Positions 17,121 to 25,974 of a DNA stretch of 64,000 bases are shown in pieces (within the stretch, counting starts at the first letter, position 1; each line of letters opens with the position of its first letter). The translations under genes and the position numbers were made by a program. The notes beneath the pieces were generated by a model. It was not told the DNA's origin. It ran no database searches and was given only the letters and a program-made list of their open reading frames with translations. This stretch comes from Rhodanobacter sp. B04 (lineage in GTDB: Bacteria; Pseudomonadota; Gammaproteobacteria; Xanthomonadales; Rhodanobacteraceae). The stretch covers positions 361,700 through 425,699 of the forward strand of contig NZ_MUNV01000007.1 in NCBI RefSeq assembly GCF_002001125.1, written 5' to 3'.

Positions 17121-18517
17121 ACCCACCCACCAAGCCTCGCCGTCGCCCCAGCCTGCGTCGGCGCCTGCTGATCTTCCTGCTGATTCCGATGGCCGCCCTG
17201 CTGCTGCTGGATGCCATGCTGACCTACGGGGTCGCCCTGGGCTATGCCAACCAGGTGCATGACCACGACCTCAGCGACGATGCGTTGACGCTGGCGAAGA
17301 TGCTGGGCAACGACCAGCTCGGCGGCACGCTGACGCCGCAGGCGCGCTTCCTGCTCGAGTACGATCCGGCCGGCCACAGCTACTTCAGCGTCATCAGCAC
17401 CAAGCACGGCCTGCTCGCCGGCAACGGACGCCTGCCGCAACTGTCGCAGATGCCGGCACTGGGCATCGCACCCACGCTGTACAACACGCAGCTGGACAAA
17501 CATGCGCTGCGTGCCGCCAGCGTGCACACCGCCGCCAGCCACGACCCCAGCGACAGCCTGATCATCACCGTCGCCGAAACCCTGCGCGACCGCCACGACC
17601 AGGCCCGGGAAATCCTTTTTCTGGCCACCGTGATGCAGACCCTGCTGCTGGTGAGCGTGCTGTCGCTGGTCTGGTTCGGCGTCAGCCGCGGCCTGCGCGT
17701 GCTCGACCCGCTGACCGCCAGGCTGGCCGCCCGCACGCATGAGCTGACGCCGATCAACGGTCCCGATGTGCCGCAGGAAATCCAGCCGCTGACGCGCACC
17801 ATCGACGCACTGTTCGGTCGCCTGCGCGGCATGCTGGCCTTGCATGATCGCTTCATCGCCGATGCGGCGCACCAGCTGCGCACGCCACTGGCCGGATTGA
17901 GCCTGCATGTCGACCGTGCCCTGGCCGACCCGCAGCCGGCGACCGTGGCCGATGCGCTGATGCACATCCAGCGGCTGACCCAGCGCGCCGCGCGGACTTC
18001 CTCGCAGCTGCTGTCGCTGGCCCGTGCACAAGCCTCGCCGCCGGACAGCGAGGAATGCACGCAGCTCGATCTGGGCCGCCTGATTCCCGAAGCCGTGGCG
18101 CTGCGCGTGCATGATGCCCTGGTCGCCGGCGTGGACCTGGGCTATCAGGGTCCTGCTACTAAGCAAACGCTATGCATACTCGGCGATGCTGCCAACGTGC
18201 AGGATCTGCTCGACAACCTGATCGACAACAGCGTGCGCTATGGCGGCCGCGGCTGCACCGTCACCGTCGCTTTACACGTGCAGGCGGATGGTGGTGTCAG
18301 CCTCAGCGTCGAGGACGACGGCCCCGGTGTACCGCCCGAACTGCTGCCGCGCCTGAGCGAGCGCTTTTTCCGCGCTTCACCCAACGGTGAAGAAGGCACC
18401 GGACTGGGCCTGGCGATCGTCCAGCGTATTGCCGAACGGCACAACGCCGAAGTGATCTACCGGTCGGGCGAAGTGCGTGGGCTGTGCGTCGAAGTGCGCT
18501 TTCCGCCAATGACGTGA
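17117..18517 (+). CDS. Sensor histidine kinase with 2CSK_N-type periplasmic domain
   Basis: The 466-residue kinase has TM1 at about 21-42, a periplasmic domain like the 2CSK_N family (YANQVHDHDLSDDALTLAKML), and TM2 at about 170-190. It then has HisKA with phospho-acceptor His252 in DAAHQLRTPLAG, and an HATPase with N-box NLIDNSVRYG, DDGPGV and GTGLGLAIV. It is complete and translationally coupled to the regulator. The signal is unknown. Confidence 0.93.
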   Translation: MNPPTKPRRRPSLRRRLLIFLLIPMAALLLLDAMLTYGVALGYANQVHDHDLSDDALTLAKMLGNDQLGGTLTPQARFLLEYDPAGHSYFSVISTKHGLLAGNGRLPQLSQMPALGIAPTLYNTQLDKHALRAASVHTAASHDPSDSLIITVAETLRDRHDQAREILFLATVMQTLLLVSVLSLVWFGVSRGLRVLDPLTARLAARTHELTPINGPDVPQEIQPLTRTIDALFGRLRGMLALHDRFIADAAHQLRTPLAGLSLHVDRALADPQPATVADALMHIQRLTQRAARTSSQLLSLARAQASPPDSEECTQLDLGRLIPEAVALRVHDALVAGVDLGYQGPATKQTLCILGDAANVQDLLDNLIDNSVRYGGRGCTVTVALHVQADGGVSLSVEDDGPGVPPELLPRLSERFFRASPNGEEGTGLGLAIVQRIAERHNAEVIYRSGEVRGLCVEVRFPPMT

Positions 18518-18689
18518 CATGCACCCGGATCGCGGACTCACTGCACCGGTCCTGTACGTTTGAACGCATTCCCCTATTGCGATCCCCTGCTTCACCTTCA
18601 CAATAGGCGTTGAAACCACCGTGGCGATCAATGACGACCACCACGGATTCCGACCCGGCGCGCCAGCACCGAACCATTGCCATGGAACC

Positions 18690-20165
18690 ATGCCTACCGT
18701 GCCATTCCGACTCAACAGCAGGGCCACCACAGGCAGCGTGCTGCGCGGCTGCGTGTTCGGCGCACTGCTTGGCGGACTCGCCGGCTGCGCCGCATCGCTG
18801 CCCAAGCTGACCCCGCCAGTACCTGCGCAATGGCAGCACGCCGTCGCTTCGGATCCGGCCAAGTCGACCGATCTGCATGGCTGGTGGCACGCATTTGCCG
18901 ATCCGCAACTCGACGCACTGGTCGACCGTGCGCTGAACAACAATCTCGATGTGGCGCAAGCCGTCGAACGCCTGCGTGCGGTGCGCGTGCTGCATGATCG
19001 TTCCCAGGCGCGCTACCTGCCATCGCTGACCGCAAGCACCAATGACGTGATCGACCCGGATGCAAACGCCTCCTATTTCCTGGTCGGCTTCGACGCCAGC
19101 TGGGAGTTCGGGCTATTCGGGCGATCCGAAGGTACCCGGCGCGAAGCAAAGGGTGCGCTGGATGCCAGCATTGCCGACCTGCGCAGTGCACAAGTGTCGC
19201 TGGTCGCCGAGGTCGTACGCGAGTGGATCGAACTGCGCACGGCGCAGCAGCAGGAACAACTATTGTCGCAGATCAACCAGGCGCGTCAGCAAGAGTGGCA
19301 GTCGCTGCAGGTACGCCAGCGCCTGCAGCTGGCGGCCCCTGGCGCGGTGGATCAGGCCCAGGCAGCATTCGCGCAATCCGCCGCAGCCTTGGCCGCGCCA
19401 CGCCAGGCCATCGGCGCCAGCGTGCAGCGACTGGCCGTACTGCTCGGCCAGAACCACCCCGATCCCGCATGGCTGAAACCCGGCGCGCCACCGGAACTCG
19501 GGGCATGGCAGCTCGACAGTGCTCCGGCCGACCTGCTGCGCACGCGTCCCGAAATTGCCCGTGCCGAAGCCGATGTGCTGCAAGCCGCCGGCGCCCAGGC
19601 GCTGGCCCATGCCGACCTGTTTCCGAGTATCGGTATCGGTGGTTCGATCGACTGGTCAACCGACATCAATAACAACAAGAAGCATCCCACCACACCCAAT
19701 GCGATCGACTCAATCGGCCCGGTGATCAATATCCCGCTGTTCGACTGGGGCATCCGGCTGGCCGCCAAGCAAGCCAAGGATCATGAGTTGAAGGCCAGCG
19801 TGCTGGCTTACCGACAGGCCGTGCTGCAAGGCGTGGCTGAAGTGGAAACCGCGCTCGGCAGCGTGCAGCAGCAGCAGCAGCGCGAGCAGCAGAGCCTGCT
19901 TGCATGGCAGGCGCTGCAGCGCGTCGACCAGACCGTGCAGACCCGGGTCGGCCTGCGCCTGGGCAGCCCGCTCGACCTCGCCGAGAGCCGGGTCGCCGCC
20001 GCTCAGGCCGCGATCGAACTGGCCGATGCCCGTGCCGGCCACAACCTCGCCTATGTGGCTTTGTTCAAGGCACTCGGCGGTGCGCCATTGCCGTCGGCGG
20101 ACCAGATGGATGCATCGTCGCCCGAGGCGTCCTCCGGAACCAGCTCGGGCGGGGGACAGCACTGA
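18690..20165 (+). CDS. Outer-membrane efflux lipoprotein (NodT/OprM family)
   Basis: The 491-residue TolC-family outer-membrane factor is an RND-type lipoprotein. The signal peptide has lipobox LAGC (Cys33), then WWHAFADPQLDALVDRAL, the standard opening of this family, and two long helical TolC repeats rich in Gln/Ala (an SVQQQQQREQQ run near 395). It forms the exit duct. The ATG at 18690 is used because an upstream in-frame start only extends the signal peptide with atypical residues. Its stop overlaps the permease start (TGATG), so it heads a four-gene operon with an ABC permease, ATPase and adaptor. Confidence 0.92.
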   Translation: MPTVPFRLNSRATTGSVLRGCVFGALLGGLAGCAASLPKLTPPVPAQWQHAVASDPAKSTDLHGWWHAFADPQLDALVDRALNNNLDVAQAVERLRAVRVLHDRSQARYLPSLTASTNDVIDPDANASYFLVGFDASWEFGLFGRSEGTRREAKGALDASIADLRSAQVSLVAEVVREWIELRTAQQQEQLLSQINQARQQEWQSLQVRQRLQLAAPGAVDQAQAAFAQSAAALAAPRQAIGASVQRLAVLLGQNHPDPAWLKPGAPPELGAWQLDSAPADLLRTRPEIARAEADVLQAAGAQALAHADLFPSIGIGGSIDWSTDINNNKKHPTTPNAIDSIGPVINIPLFDWGIRLAAKQAKDHELKASVLAYRQAVLQGVAEVETALGSVQQQQQREQQSLLAWQALQRVDQTVQTRVGLRLGSPLDLAESRVAAAQAAIELADARAGHNLAYVALFKALGGAPLPSADQMDASSPEASSGTSSGGGQH

Positions 20166-21295
20166 TGGTGGCCCTCGCCCGCAAGACGTTGATCTACGAG
20201 TGGCGGCGCTTTCTACCGGCGATGCTGGCGGTGGGTTTCGCCGGCCTGCTGCAGCTGCTGCAGATCGCCCTGGTGCTTGGCATCTTCGGCAGCACCAGCC
20301 TCTACATCACCGGCTCGTCGGCCGATATATGGATCGGTTATCCCGGCACCCAGAGCGTGGGTTCGGGCCGCACGATCGATGCCGACGTGGAATCCCATGT
20401 GCTGATGGATCCGGCGGTGCAACGGGTCGAACCCTATATCTGGGTCGACGGCGACTGGCGTGGCCCGGCCGAGACCGGCGGCGTCTCGGTCTTCGTTTCC
20501 GGCATCGATCCCAGCGCGGACGGCCTGATGTTCTCCAAGGCGCTGCCAGCCGACCTGCGTGCACGACTGGCGGAACCGGATGCGGTCGTGGTCGATCGTT
20601 CCGTGCTCGATCAGCTCGGCGTCAGCATCGGTGAGACCGCGACCATCAACGGTCACCAGGTGCGCGTGGTCGGCATCAGCAGTGGCCTGCGCGCGCTGGG
20701 TGGCGTCAACGTGCTGTGCTCGCTGGATACCGCACGGCGGCTGGACGACGATCCGGCCGATGCCGGTCCGACCTACCTGGTCGCCAAGCTGCGTGATCCG
20801 GGCCAGGCCGACGCCGTGGCCGCACGCCTGCGGGGCGACACCGCGTTCGGCCCCTACACGACCTGGAGCGCCAAGGATTTCGCGAAGATCTCGGTGCGCT
20901 ACTGGCTGTTCGATACCGGCGCAGGTGCCGGCGTGCTGTTCCTGGCCGGCATCGTGTTCCTGGTCGGTGCGGTGATCACCAGCCAGACCCTGATTGCCGC
21001 CGTCAACGGCTCGGTGCGCGAGTACGCCACGCTCAACGCGCTCGGCGTCGGCGTCGGCGCCTTGCGCAAGGTGGTGCTGGAACAGGCCTTCTGGGTCGGC
21101 GCGTTGGGCCTGCTTGGCGCCGGGCTGCTTGGCCTCGTGCTGATGCTGCTGGCGCGCAGCCAGGATGTACCGGTGGTACTGACGGTACCGGCGGCGGTGG
21201 CCTGCATTCTCCTGGTGATGGGCCTCGCCGCCGTTTCCGGCCTGGCTGCCATGCGCGCCCTACGCCGCGCCGATCCAGCCACCTTGCTGAGGTAG
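20165..21295 (+). CDS. ABC transporter permease (MacB/DevC-type, FtsX fold)
   Basis: The 376-residue permease has one N-terminal TM helix (about 17-39), a large periplasmic MacB_PCD-like domain (about 40-245) and three C-terminal helices in an FtsX domain (LFLAGIVFLVGAVIT; AALRKV-type coupling region VGALRKVVLEQAF; the last near IPLLVMGLA). The C-terminus RRADPATLLR is the family signature for MacB/LolCE-like permeases. With the ATPase and adaptor it forms a DevBCA-like tripartite exporter. Export of a lipid, peptide or drug is likely, but the substrate cannot be told. Confidence 0.88.
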   Translation: MVALARKTLIYEWRRFLPAMLAVGFAGLLQLLQIALVLGIFGSTSLYITGSSADIWIGYPGTQSVGSGRTIDADVESHVLMDPAVQRVEPYIWVDGDWRGPAETGGVSVFVSGIDPSADGLMFSKALPADLRARLAEPDAVVVDRSVLDQLGVSIGETATINGHQVRVVGISSGLRALGGVNVLCSLDTARRLDDDPADAGPTYLVAKLRDPGQADAVAARLRGDTAFGPYTTWSAKDFAKISVRYWLFDTGAGAGVLFLAGIVFLVGAVITSQTLIAAVNGSVREYATLNALGVGVGALRKVVLEQAFWVGALGLLGAGLLGLVLMLLARSQDVPVVLTVPAAVACILLVMGLAAVSGLAAMRALRRADPATLLR

Positions 21296-21300
21296 CCGTG

Positions 21301-22053
21301 ATGCCAACTGCCACTGCAGCTGCACAGATACACGCACCGGCCCTGCTGGCCGAGGGCATCAGCAAAGCCTTCATGTCCGGCGATCAGCGCACGCAGGTGC
21401 TGGACGGCCTCACGCTGAGCCTCGATGCCGGCGAGCTGACCCTGATCTCCGGCCCTTCCGGTTGCGGCAAGAGCACCCTGCTGGCGATCCTCAGCGGCCT
21501 GCAGAAGGTCGACAGCGGTCGCGTGCAGGCGCTCGGCAGCGAGCTGGGCCAGCTCGACTTGCGTGCACTGGAACGCTTCCGCCTGCAGCACACCGGCTTC
21601 GTGTTCCAGGGCTTCAACCTGTTCCCCGCGCTGAGCGCGTTCGAGCAGGTCGAGCTGCCGCTGAACCACATGGGCCTGTCGCGCAACGAGGCACGCCGCC
21701 GCGCGCAGCAATCGCTGGAAGAAGTCGGCCTGGCGCACCGCATGCGCCTGCGGCCATCCGAACTGTCCGGTGGCGAGAAGCAACGCGTGGCGATCGCCCG
21801 CGCACTGGCCAAGGAGCCGGAGCTGCTGTTCGCCGACGAACCGACCAGCGCACTGGACGCCGCCAACGGCCAGATGATCATCGACATCCTGCACCGGATC
21901 GCGCGCACCCATGGCACCACGGTGCTGTGTGTCAGCCATGATCCACGTCTGGTCGTCCACGCCGACCGCGTCCTGGCGATGGAAGACGGCCGCATACTCA
22001 GTGACCGGCGCCCCGCTGCGCCGGCCGCGTCAGACCAGGAAATCCCATCATGA
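21301..22053 (+). CDS. ABC transporter ATP-binding protein (MacB/LolD/DevA type)
   Basis: The 250-residue ATPase has Walker A GPSGCGKSTLL, Q-loop FVFQGFNLFP, signature LSGGEKQRVAIARAL, Walker B LLFADEPTSALD and H-loop VLCVSHDPR. All motifs are intact. It belongs to the LolD/MacB branch, which works by mechanotransmission instead of classical transport. A GTG three bases earlier is an alternative start. It overlaps the adaptor gene by 4 bp. Confidence 0.94.
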   Translation: MPTATAAAQIHAPALLAEGISKAFMSGDQRTQVLDGLTLSLDAGELTLISGPSGCGKSTLLAILSGLQKVDSGRVQALGSELGQLDLRALERFRLQHTGFVFQGFNLFPALSAFEQVELPLNHMGLSRNEARRRAQQSLEEVGLAHRMRLRPSELSGGEKQRVAIARALAKEPELLFADEPTSALDAANGQMIIDILHRIARTHGTTVLCVSHDPRLVVHADRVLAMEDGRILSDRRPAAPAASDQEIPS

Positions 22054-23051
22054 AGTCGCCCGCTCCCCTCCCGTCAAGGCGCCCGCCAGTCTTGTGGCTG
22101 CTCCGTCTCGGCTGCCTGGCAGTTGCGATGCCATGCCTGCTGGCCGCCTGCTCGAAACCCGCCGATGCGCCAACCGGCGCCAACGCCAAACCCGTCGCGG
22201 CATATGCCGCCGTGGCCCGCGGCAGGATCGATATCGAAGGCGGCCTGCTGAGCCTGTCGATGCCGCGCGAAGGCACCCTCGCCACGGTCGCCGTGCATGA
22301 AGGCGACCACGTCAAGCAGGGGCAGTTGCTGGCCATGCTGGATACCCAGCCAGCCAAGCTCGCGGTGGATGCGGCGCAGGCGCAACTGGAACAGGCGCAG
22401 GCACAGCTGAAACTGCTGGCCATCAAGCAGGCAGCTGCCGAACAACGCGCCAAACGACTCGCCGCCGCGGCCGCCGCCGGAGCCGGCGATGGCCAGAGCG
22501 CCGACGACGCGCGCGAAGCCGCTGCCCAGCTCGAGGCCGAACAGCAGGCCGACCGCGCCGCACAGGACATGGCCAGCCAGAAACTGGACGAAGCCCGCTA
22601 CGAGTTGAAGCAGCGCAGCCTGCTCGCGCCGTTCGACGCCGAGGTGGTACGCGTGCTGGCCCAGCCCGGCGCCAGCGTGTCGCCATCGTCCGGCGCGCTG
22701 TTCACCCTGCTGCCGCAGAAGCCGCGGATCGTGCGTGCGGAACTCAACGAGAGCTTCGTCGGCGTGATCCAGCCCGGCATGCACGCCGAGGTCACCGCCG
22801 ACAGCGGTCGCGGCAACGCCCAGTGGAGCGCGCATGTGCTGCGCATCGGCAATGTCTACGGACCGGCCACGCTGGAGAACGATCCGCAGGTGCGCGCCAA
22901 CGCGCGCACCGTGGAATGCGTGCTGGCGTTCGACCAGCCCGGCTCCGATCAGAGCCACCCCGACCAAACCCGGGACCTGCGCATCGGGCAGCGTGTGATC
23001 GTGCGCTTCGGCGCCCCTTCGACAGCAGCCCCAACCGCCTCGAAAGACTGA
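22050..23051 (+). CDS. HlyD/MacA-family periplasmic adaptor lipoprotein
   Basis: The 333-residue adaptor has a lipobox, LAAC (Cys34). The N-terminal lipoyl half-motif (EGTLATVAVHEGDHVKQGQLL) is followed by a coiled-coil hairpin (about 107-190, Ala/Gln/Glu-rich), the second lipoyl half (LLAPFDAEVVRVLAQPG) and a beta-barrel domain. It bridges the ABC permease and the outer-membrane factor. It ends the operon, with 84 bp before the next gene and no clear terminator. Confidence 0.9.
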   Translation: MKSPAPLPSRRPPVLWLLRLGCLAVAMPCLLAACSKPADAPTGANAKPVAAYAAVARGRIDIEGGLLSLSMPREGTLATVAVHEGDHVKQGQLLAMLDTQPAKLAVDAAQAQLEQAQAQLKLLAIKQAAAEQRAKRLAAAAAAGAGDGQSADDAREAAAQLEAEQQADRAAQDMASQKLDEARYELKQRSLLAPFDAEVVRVLAQPGASVSPSSGALFTLLPQKPRIVRAELNESFVGVIQPGMHAEVTADSGRGNAQWSAHVLRIGNVYGPATLENDPQVRANARTVECVLAFDQPGSDQSHPDQTRDLRIGQRVIVRFGAPSTAAPTASKD

Positions 23052-23135
23052 GGAAACCGCCATCTGCGACCCTTTACGGTAGCAAGGACCGCCGTCGATC
23101 GACACGATGGCGGCCTATCCGTACAGGGCAATCGC

Positions 23136-23972
23136 GTGATCCAGCAAACTGATTTCTTCTTCGAGGGCGGACGCAGCGGCGTGCTGCTGATCCATGGCCT
23201 GACCGGCACGCCGATGGAAATGCGGCTGCTCGGCAAGGGCCTGAACCGTGCCGGCTTCACCGTGCACGGCATGCAGCTGGCCGGCCACTGCGGCAACGCC
23301 GAGGACCTGCTCGCCACCGGCTGGCGCGACTGGTACGCCAGCGTGGAAAAGGCCGCCGACGAGATGCTCGGCAAGGTCGATCACCTGTTCGTCGGCGGCC
23401 TCTCGATGGGCGCGCTGCTGGCGCTGAAACTGGCCGCGGATCGGCCGCAGCAGGTCGCCGGCGTCGGCGTCTACGGCGCCACCTTCCGCTATGACGGCTG
23501 GAGCATCCCGTGGCTGGCGCGGCTGTCGTTCCTGCTGCCGCTGCTGAAGAAACTCGGCATCGGCCGCAACCGCAGCTTCATGGAGCAACCGCCGTACGGC
23601 ATCCGCGACGAACGCCTGCGTGCGCAGGTCAGCACCGCCATGCTCAGCGGCGACAGCGCCGCCGCCGGGCTGCCCGGCAACCCGTGGTATTCGCTGGCCG
23701 AAATGTATGGCCTGGCCGCCGAGGTGCGCAGCCAGCTGCCGCAGGTGACCGCACCGTGCCTGGTCGCCCACGCCAGCGAGGACGACGTCGCCAGCCTGAA
23801 GAATGCCGAACTGGTGATGCGCGAAGTCAGCGCGCCGGCCGAACTGCTGCTGCTCAAGGACAGCTACCACATGATCACCATCGACAAGGAACGCCGCATC
23901 CTGATCGATCGCTCGGCCGCGTTCTTCGACAGCATTGCCGCGTCGCACGGCACGCAGCGTGTCGCTGCCTGA
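23136..23972 (+). CDS. Alpha/beta hydrolase (carboxylesterase/lipase-like)
   Basis: The 278-residue serine hydrolase has an oxyanion region VLLIHGLTGTPMEMR, nucleophile motif GGLSMG, an Asp in HASEDDVAS and a catalytic His in DSYHMITID. This fits monoacylglycerol-lipase-like carboxylesterases (Est30 type). The start is GTG at 23136, preceded by AGGG. The stop overlaps the start of the first EamA gene (TGATG), so it is coupled to the transporter pair and the DegT gene. It probably cleaves an ester or thioester in that pathway; this is inference from position. Confidence 0.87.
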   Translation: MIQQTDFFFEGGRSGVLLIHGLTGTPMEMRLLGKGLNRAGFTVHGMQLAGHCGNAEDLLATGWRDWYASVEKAADEMLGKVDHLFVGGLSMGALLALKLAADRPQQVAGVGVYGATFRYDGWSIPWLARLSFLLPLLKKLGIGRNRSFMEQPPYGIRDERLRAQVSTAMLSGDSAAAGLPGNPWYSLAEMYGLAAEVRSQLPQVTAPCLVAHASEDDVASLKNAELVMREVSAPAELLLLKDSYHMITIDKERRILIDRSAAFFDSIAASHGTQRVAA

Positions 23973-24352
23973 TGATGTCGGTGGCGGGATCCATCTCACC
24001 CCTGGTCGCCGGCCTGTGGTTGCTCAATATCGTGCTCGACACCGGCGGCCAACTCGCGTTCAAGGCCGCGGCGGGAGACGAGGCGGCCGGTGATGGCCTG
24101 GCACGCTGGAAGCACATGGCGTCACGGCCATGGCTGTGGCTCGGCGTCGCCAGCTACGCCATCGAGTTCCTGGTGTGGATCGCCTTCCTGTCGCTGATCC
24201 CGCTGTCCGAGGGCGTGCTGCTGGGTTCGATCAACATCGTCGCGATCATGGTCGCCGGGCGCTTCCTGTTCGGCGAGAAACTCACCCGGCTGCGCGTCGC
24301 CGGCATCCTGCTGGTGACGCTGGGCGTGGTGATCGTGGGAGTCGGCGGATGA
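23972..24352 (+). CDS. Half-size EamA/SMR-type transporter subunit A
   Basis: The 126-residue inner-membrane protein has four hydrophobic helices. It contains ERxE-like EGVLLGSINIVAIMVAGR and the end helix LRVAGILLVTLGVVIVGVGG, typical of the drug/metabolite transporter superfamily at half length (like ArnE/ArnF or SMR proteins). Such subunits work as dimers. It overlaps the hydrolase stop and the next half-size transporter by 4 bp, so the two probably form a heterodimer. Confidence 0.82.
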   Translation: MMSVAGSISPLVAGLWLLNIVLDTGGQLAFKAAAGDEAAGDGLARWKHMASRPWLWLGVASYAIEFLVWIAFLSLIPLSEGVLLGSINIVAIMVAGRFLFGEKLTRLRVAGILLVTLGVVIVGVGG

Positions 24353-24744
24353 AGCGTTTCTACCTGATCGGTTTCCTGCTGCTGATGGGTTTCGACACCC
24401 TGGCGCAGATCAGCTTCAAATACGCCGGCACACAGGCGCTGCCCGTTGCTGCCAGCCTCGAATGGGTATTGCGCGTGTTCGGCCAGCCGTGGGTTTACGG
24501 CGCCGTGATCGGCTACATCGGCGCGTTCTTCACCTGGATGGCCCTGCTCAAGCACGCGCCGATCGGCCCCGCCTTCGCCGCCTCGCATCTGGAAGTGGTC
24601 TCGGTGATGCTGCTGTCGGTATGGCTGTTCGACGAACGCCTCAACGCCGCCCGCGTGCTGGGGGCCGTCGCGATCATTGCCGGCATCGTCTGCCTGGGCA
24701 TGGCCGAAAGCCGCGAGCACGTAGCGGAACCTGACGTAACCTGA
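24349..24744 (+). CDS. Half-size EamA/SMR-type transporter subunit B
   Basis: The 131-residue, four-helix membrane protein is the partner of the preceding gene (ATGA overlap). Recognisable features are LLLMGFDTLAQISFKYAG in TM1, APIGPAFAASHLEVVSVMLLS in TM3 and the closing helix with GAVAIIAGIVCLG. The arrangement resembles the ArnE-ArnF flippase that moves aminoarabinosyl-undecaprenyl phosphate. Here the neighbours suggest movement of an acylated or amine-bearing product, which is inference. Confidence 0.82.
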   Translation: MKRFYLIGFLLLMGFDTLAQISFKYAGTQALPVAASLEWVLRVFGQPWVYGAVIGYIGAFFTWMALLKHAPIGPAFAASHLEVVSVMLLSVWLFDERLNAARVLGAVAIIAGIVCLGMAESREHVAEPDVT

Positions 24745-24764
24745 GCACCGGCTAATCTGTGCGC

Positions 24765-25973
24765 ATGCAGCCCCGTCGCCGCGAACTGCCGCCCACCGCG
24801 GGCCTGCCGCTCAGGTTCGCCGACCTGCGCCCCGGCGCGGCAACACTGGCGACCGGCATCGCCGCACAACTGGGCACGCCACCGCTGCAACTGGAGTGCT
24901 CCGGCACCGCGTCGTTGCTGATCGCCTTGACGGCACTGCACGAACTGCAGCCGCAACGTCGGCGTGTCGTGGTGCCCGCCTTCACCTGCCCGCTGGTCGC
25001 GATCGCCGTGCGGCAGGCCGGGCTCGAACTGCAGCTGTGCGATCTGCGCCCCGGTCACTACGACATGGATCCCTCTGCGCTGCGAGCCGCCTGCGATGAA
25101 CGCACGCTGGCGATCATTCCCACCCATCTCGCCGGCCGCGTCGCCGATGTCGACGATGCGCTGGCCGTCGCCAACAATGTCGGCGCCTATGTGATCGAGG
25201 ATGCCGCGCAGGCGCTGGGTGCGCGCCGCGATGGCAGCAGCGTGGGCCTGGCCGGCGATATCGGTTTCTTCAGCCTGGCCGCCGGCAAGGGGTTGTCGAT
25301 CTACGAAGGCGGCCTGCTGCTGGCGCGCGACCCTGAGCTGCAAGCGCACCTGGCGCGAACCGCCGCGCGCATCGTGCCCCGCCGTGTCGGTTGGGAGTGG
25401 AAACGCAGCCTCGAACTGCTCGGCTACGCCGCGCTGTACCGACCGCGCGGCTTGCGGCTGGCGTATGGCAATCCGTTGCGCCGCGCCCTGCGCCGCGGCG
25501 ATCCGGTGGCCGCCGTGGGCGACGATTTCCCGCTCACGATACCGCTGCATCGCGTCGGCCGCTGGCGCCAGGGCGTCGGCGCACATGCCGCCACGCGCCT
25601 GCCGGCATTTCTCGATGAAGTGTCTGCGCAGGCGCAACGCCGCCTGCCGCGGCTGCGCCGGATCGATGGCGTCGAGGTGCTCGATGATCCAGCCGGCGCA
25701 CAAGGCAGCTGGCCATTCCTGTTGTTGCTGCTGCCTGATCAAGGGCGGCGCGATGCGGCGCTGGCGCAGCTATGGCAAGTCGGCCTGGGGGTCAGCCGGC
25801 TGTTCATCCACGCCCTGCCCGACTACACCTATCTGGCCGATATCGTGCCCGCGCAAGACGTGCCGCATGCGCGCGACTTCGCTGCGCGCAGCCTGAGCAT
25901 CAGCAACAGTCCCTGGGTGACTGACGATGATTTCGAGACGATCTGCCGGACGCTGGAAGCCGCGCTGGCCTGA
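24765..25973 (+). CDS. DegT/DnrJ/EryC1/StrS-type PLP aminotransferase
   Basis: The 402-residue fold-type I PLP enzyme is of the sugar-aminotransferase family. The phosphate-binding GTASLLIAL, VVVPAFTCPLVAIAV, the PLP-contacting Asp in YVIEDAAQALGARR, and the Schiff-base Lys175 in SLAAGKGLSIYEGG are visible. Members transfer an amino group to keto-sugars, but several act on other substrates. The C-terminal third is longer and more divergent than in ArnB-type enzymes. It closes the operon that starts with the hydrolase and is convergent with the arginase-like gene, with one base between their stops. Confidence 0.85.
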   Translation: MQPRRRELPPTAGLPLRFADLRPGAATLATGIAAQLGTPPLQLECSGTASLLIALTALHELQPQRRRVVVPAFTCPLVAIAVRQAGLELQLCDLRPGHYDMDPSALRAACDERTLAIIPTHLAGRVADVDDALAVANNVGAYVIEDAAQALGARRDGSSVGLAGDIGFFSLAAGKGLSIYEGGLLLARDPELQAHLARTAARIVPRRVGWEWKRSLELLGYAALYRPRGLRLAYGNPLRRALRRGDPVAAVGDDFPLTIPLHRVGRWRQGVGAHAATRLPAFLDEVSAQAQRRLPRLRRIDGVEVLDDPAGAQGSWPFLLLLLPDQGRRDAALAQLWQVGLGVSRLFIHALPDYTYLADIVPAQDVPHARDFAARSLSISNSPWVTDDDFETICRTLEAALA

Positions 25974-25974
25974 G

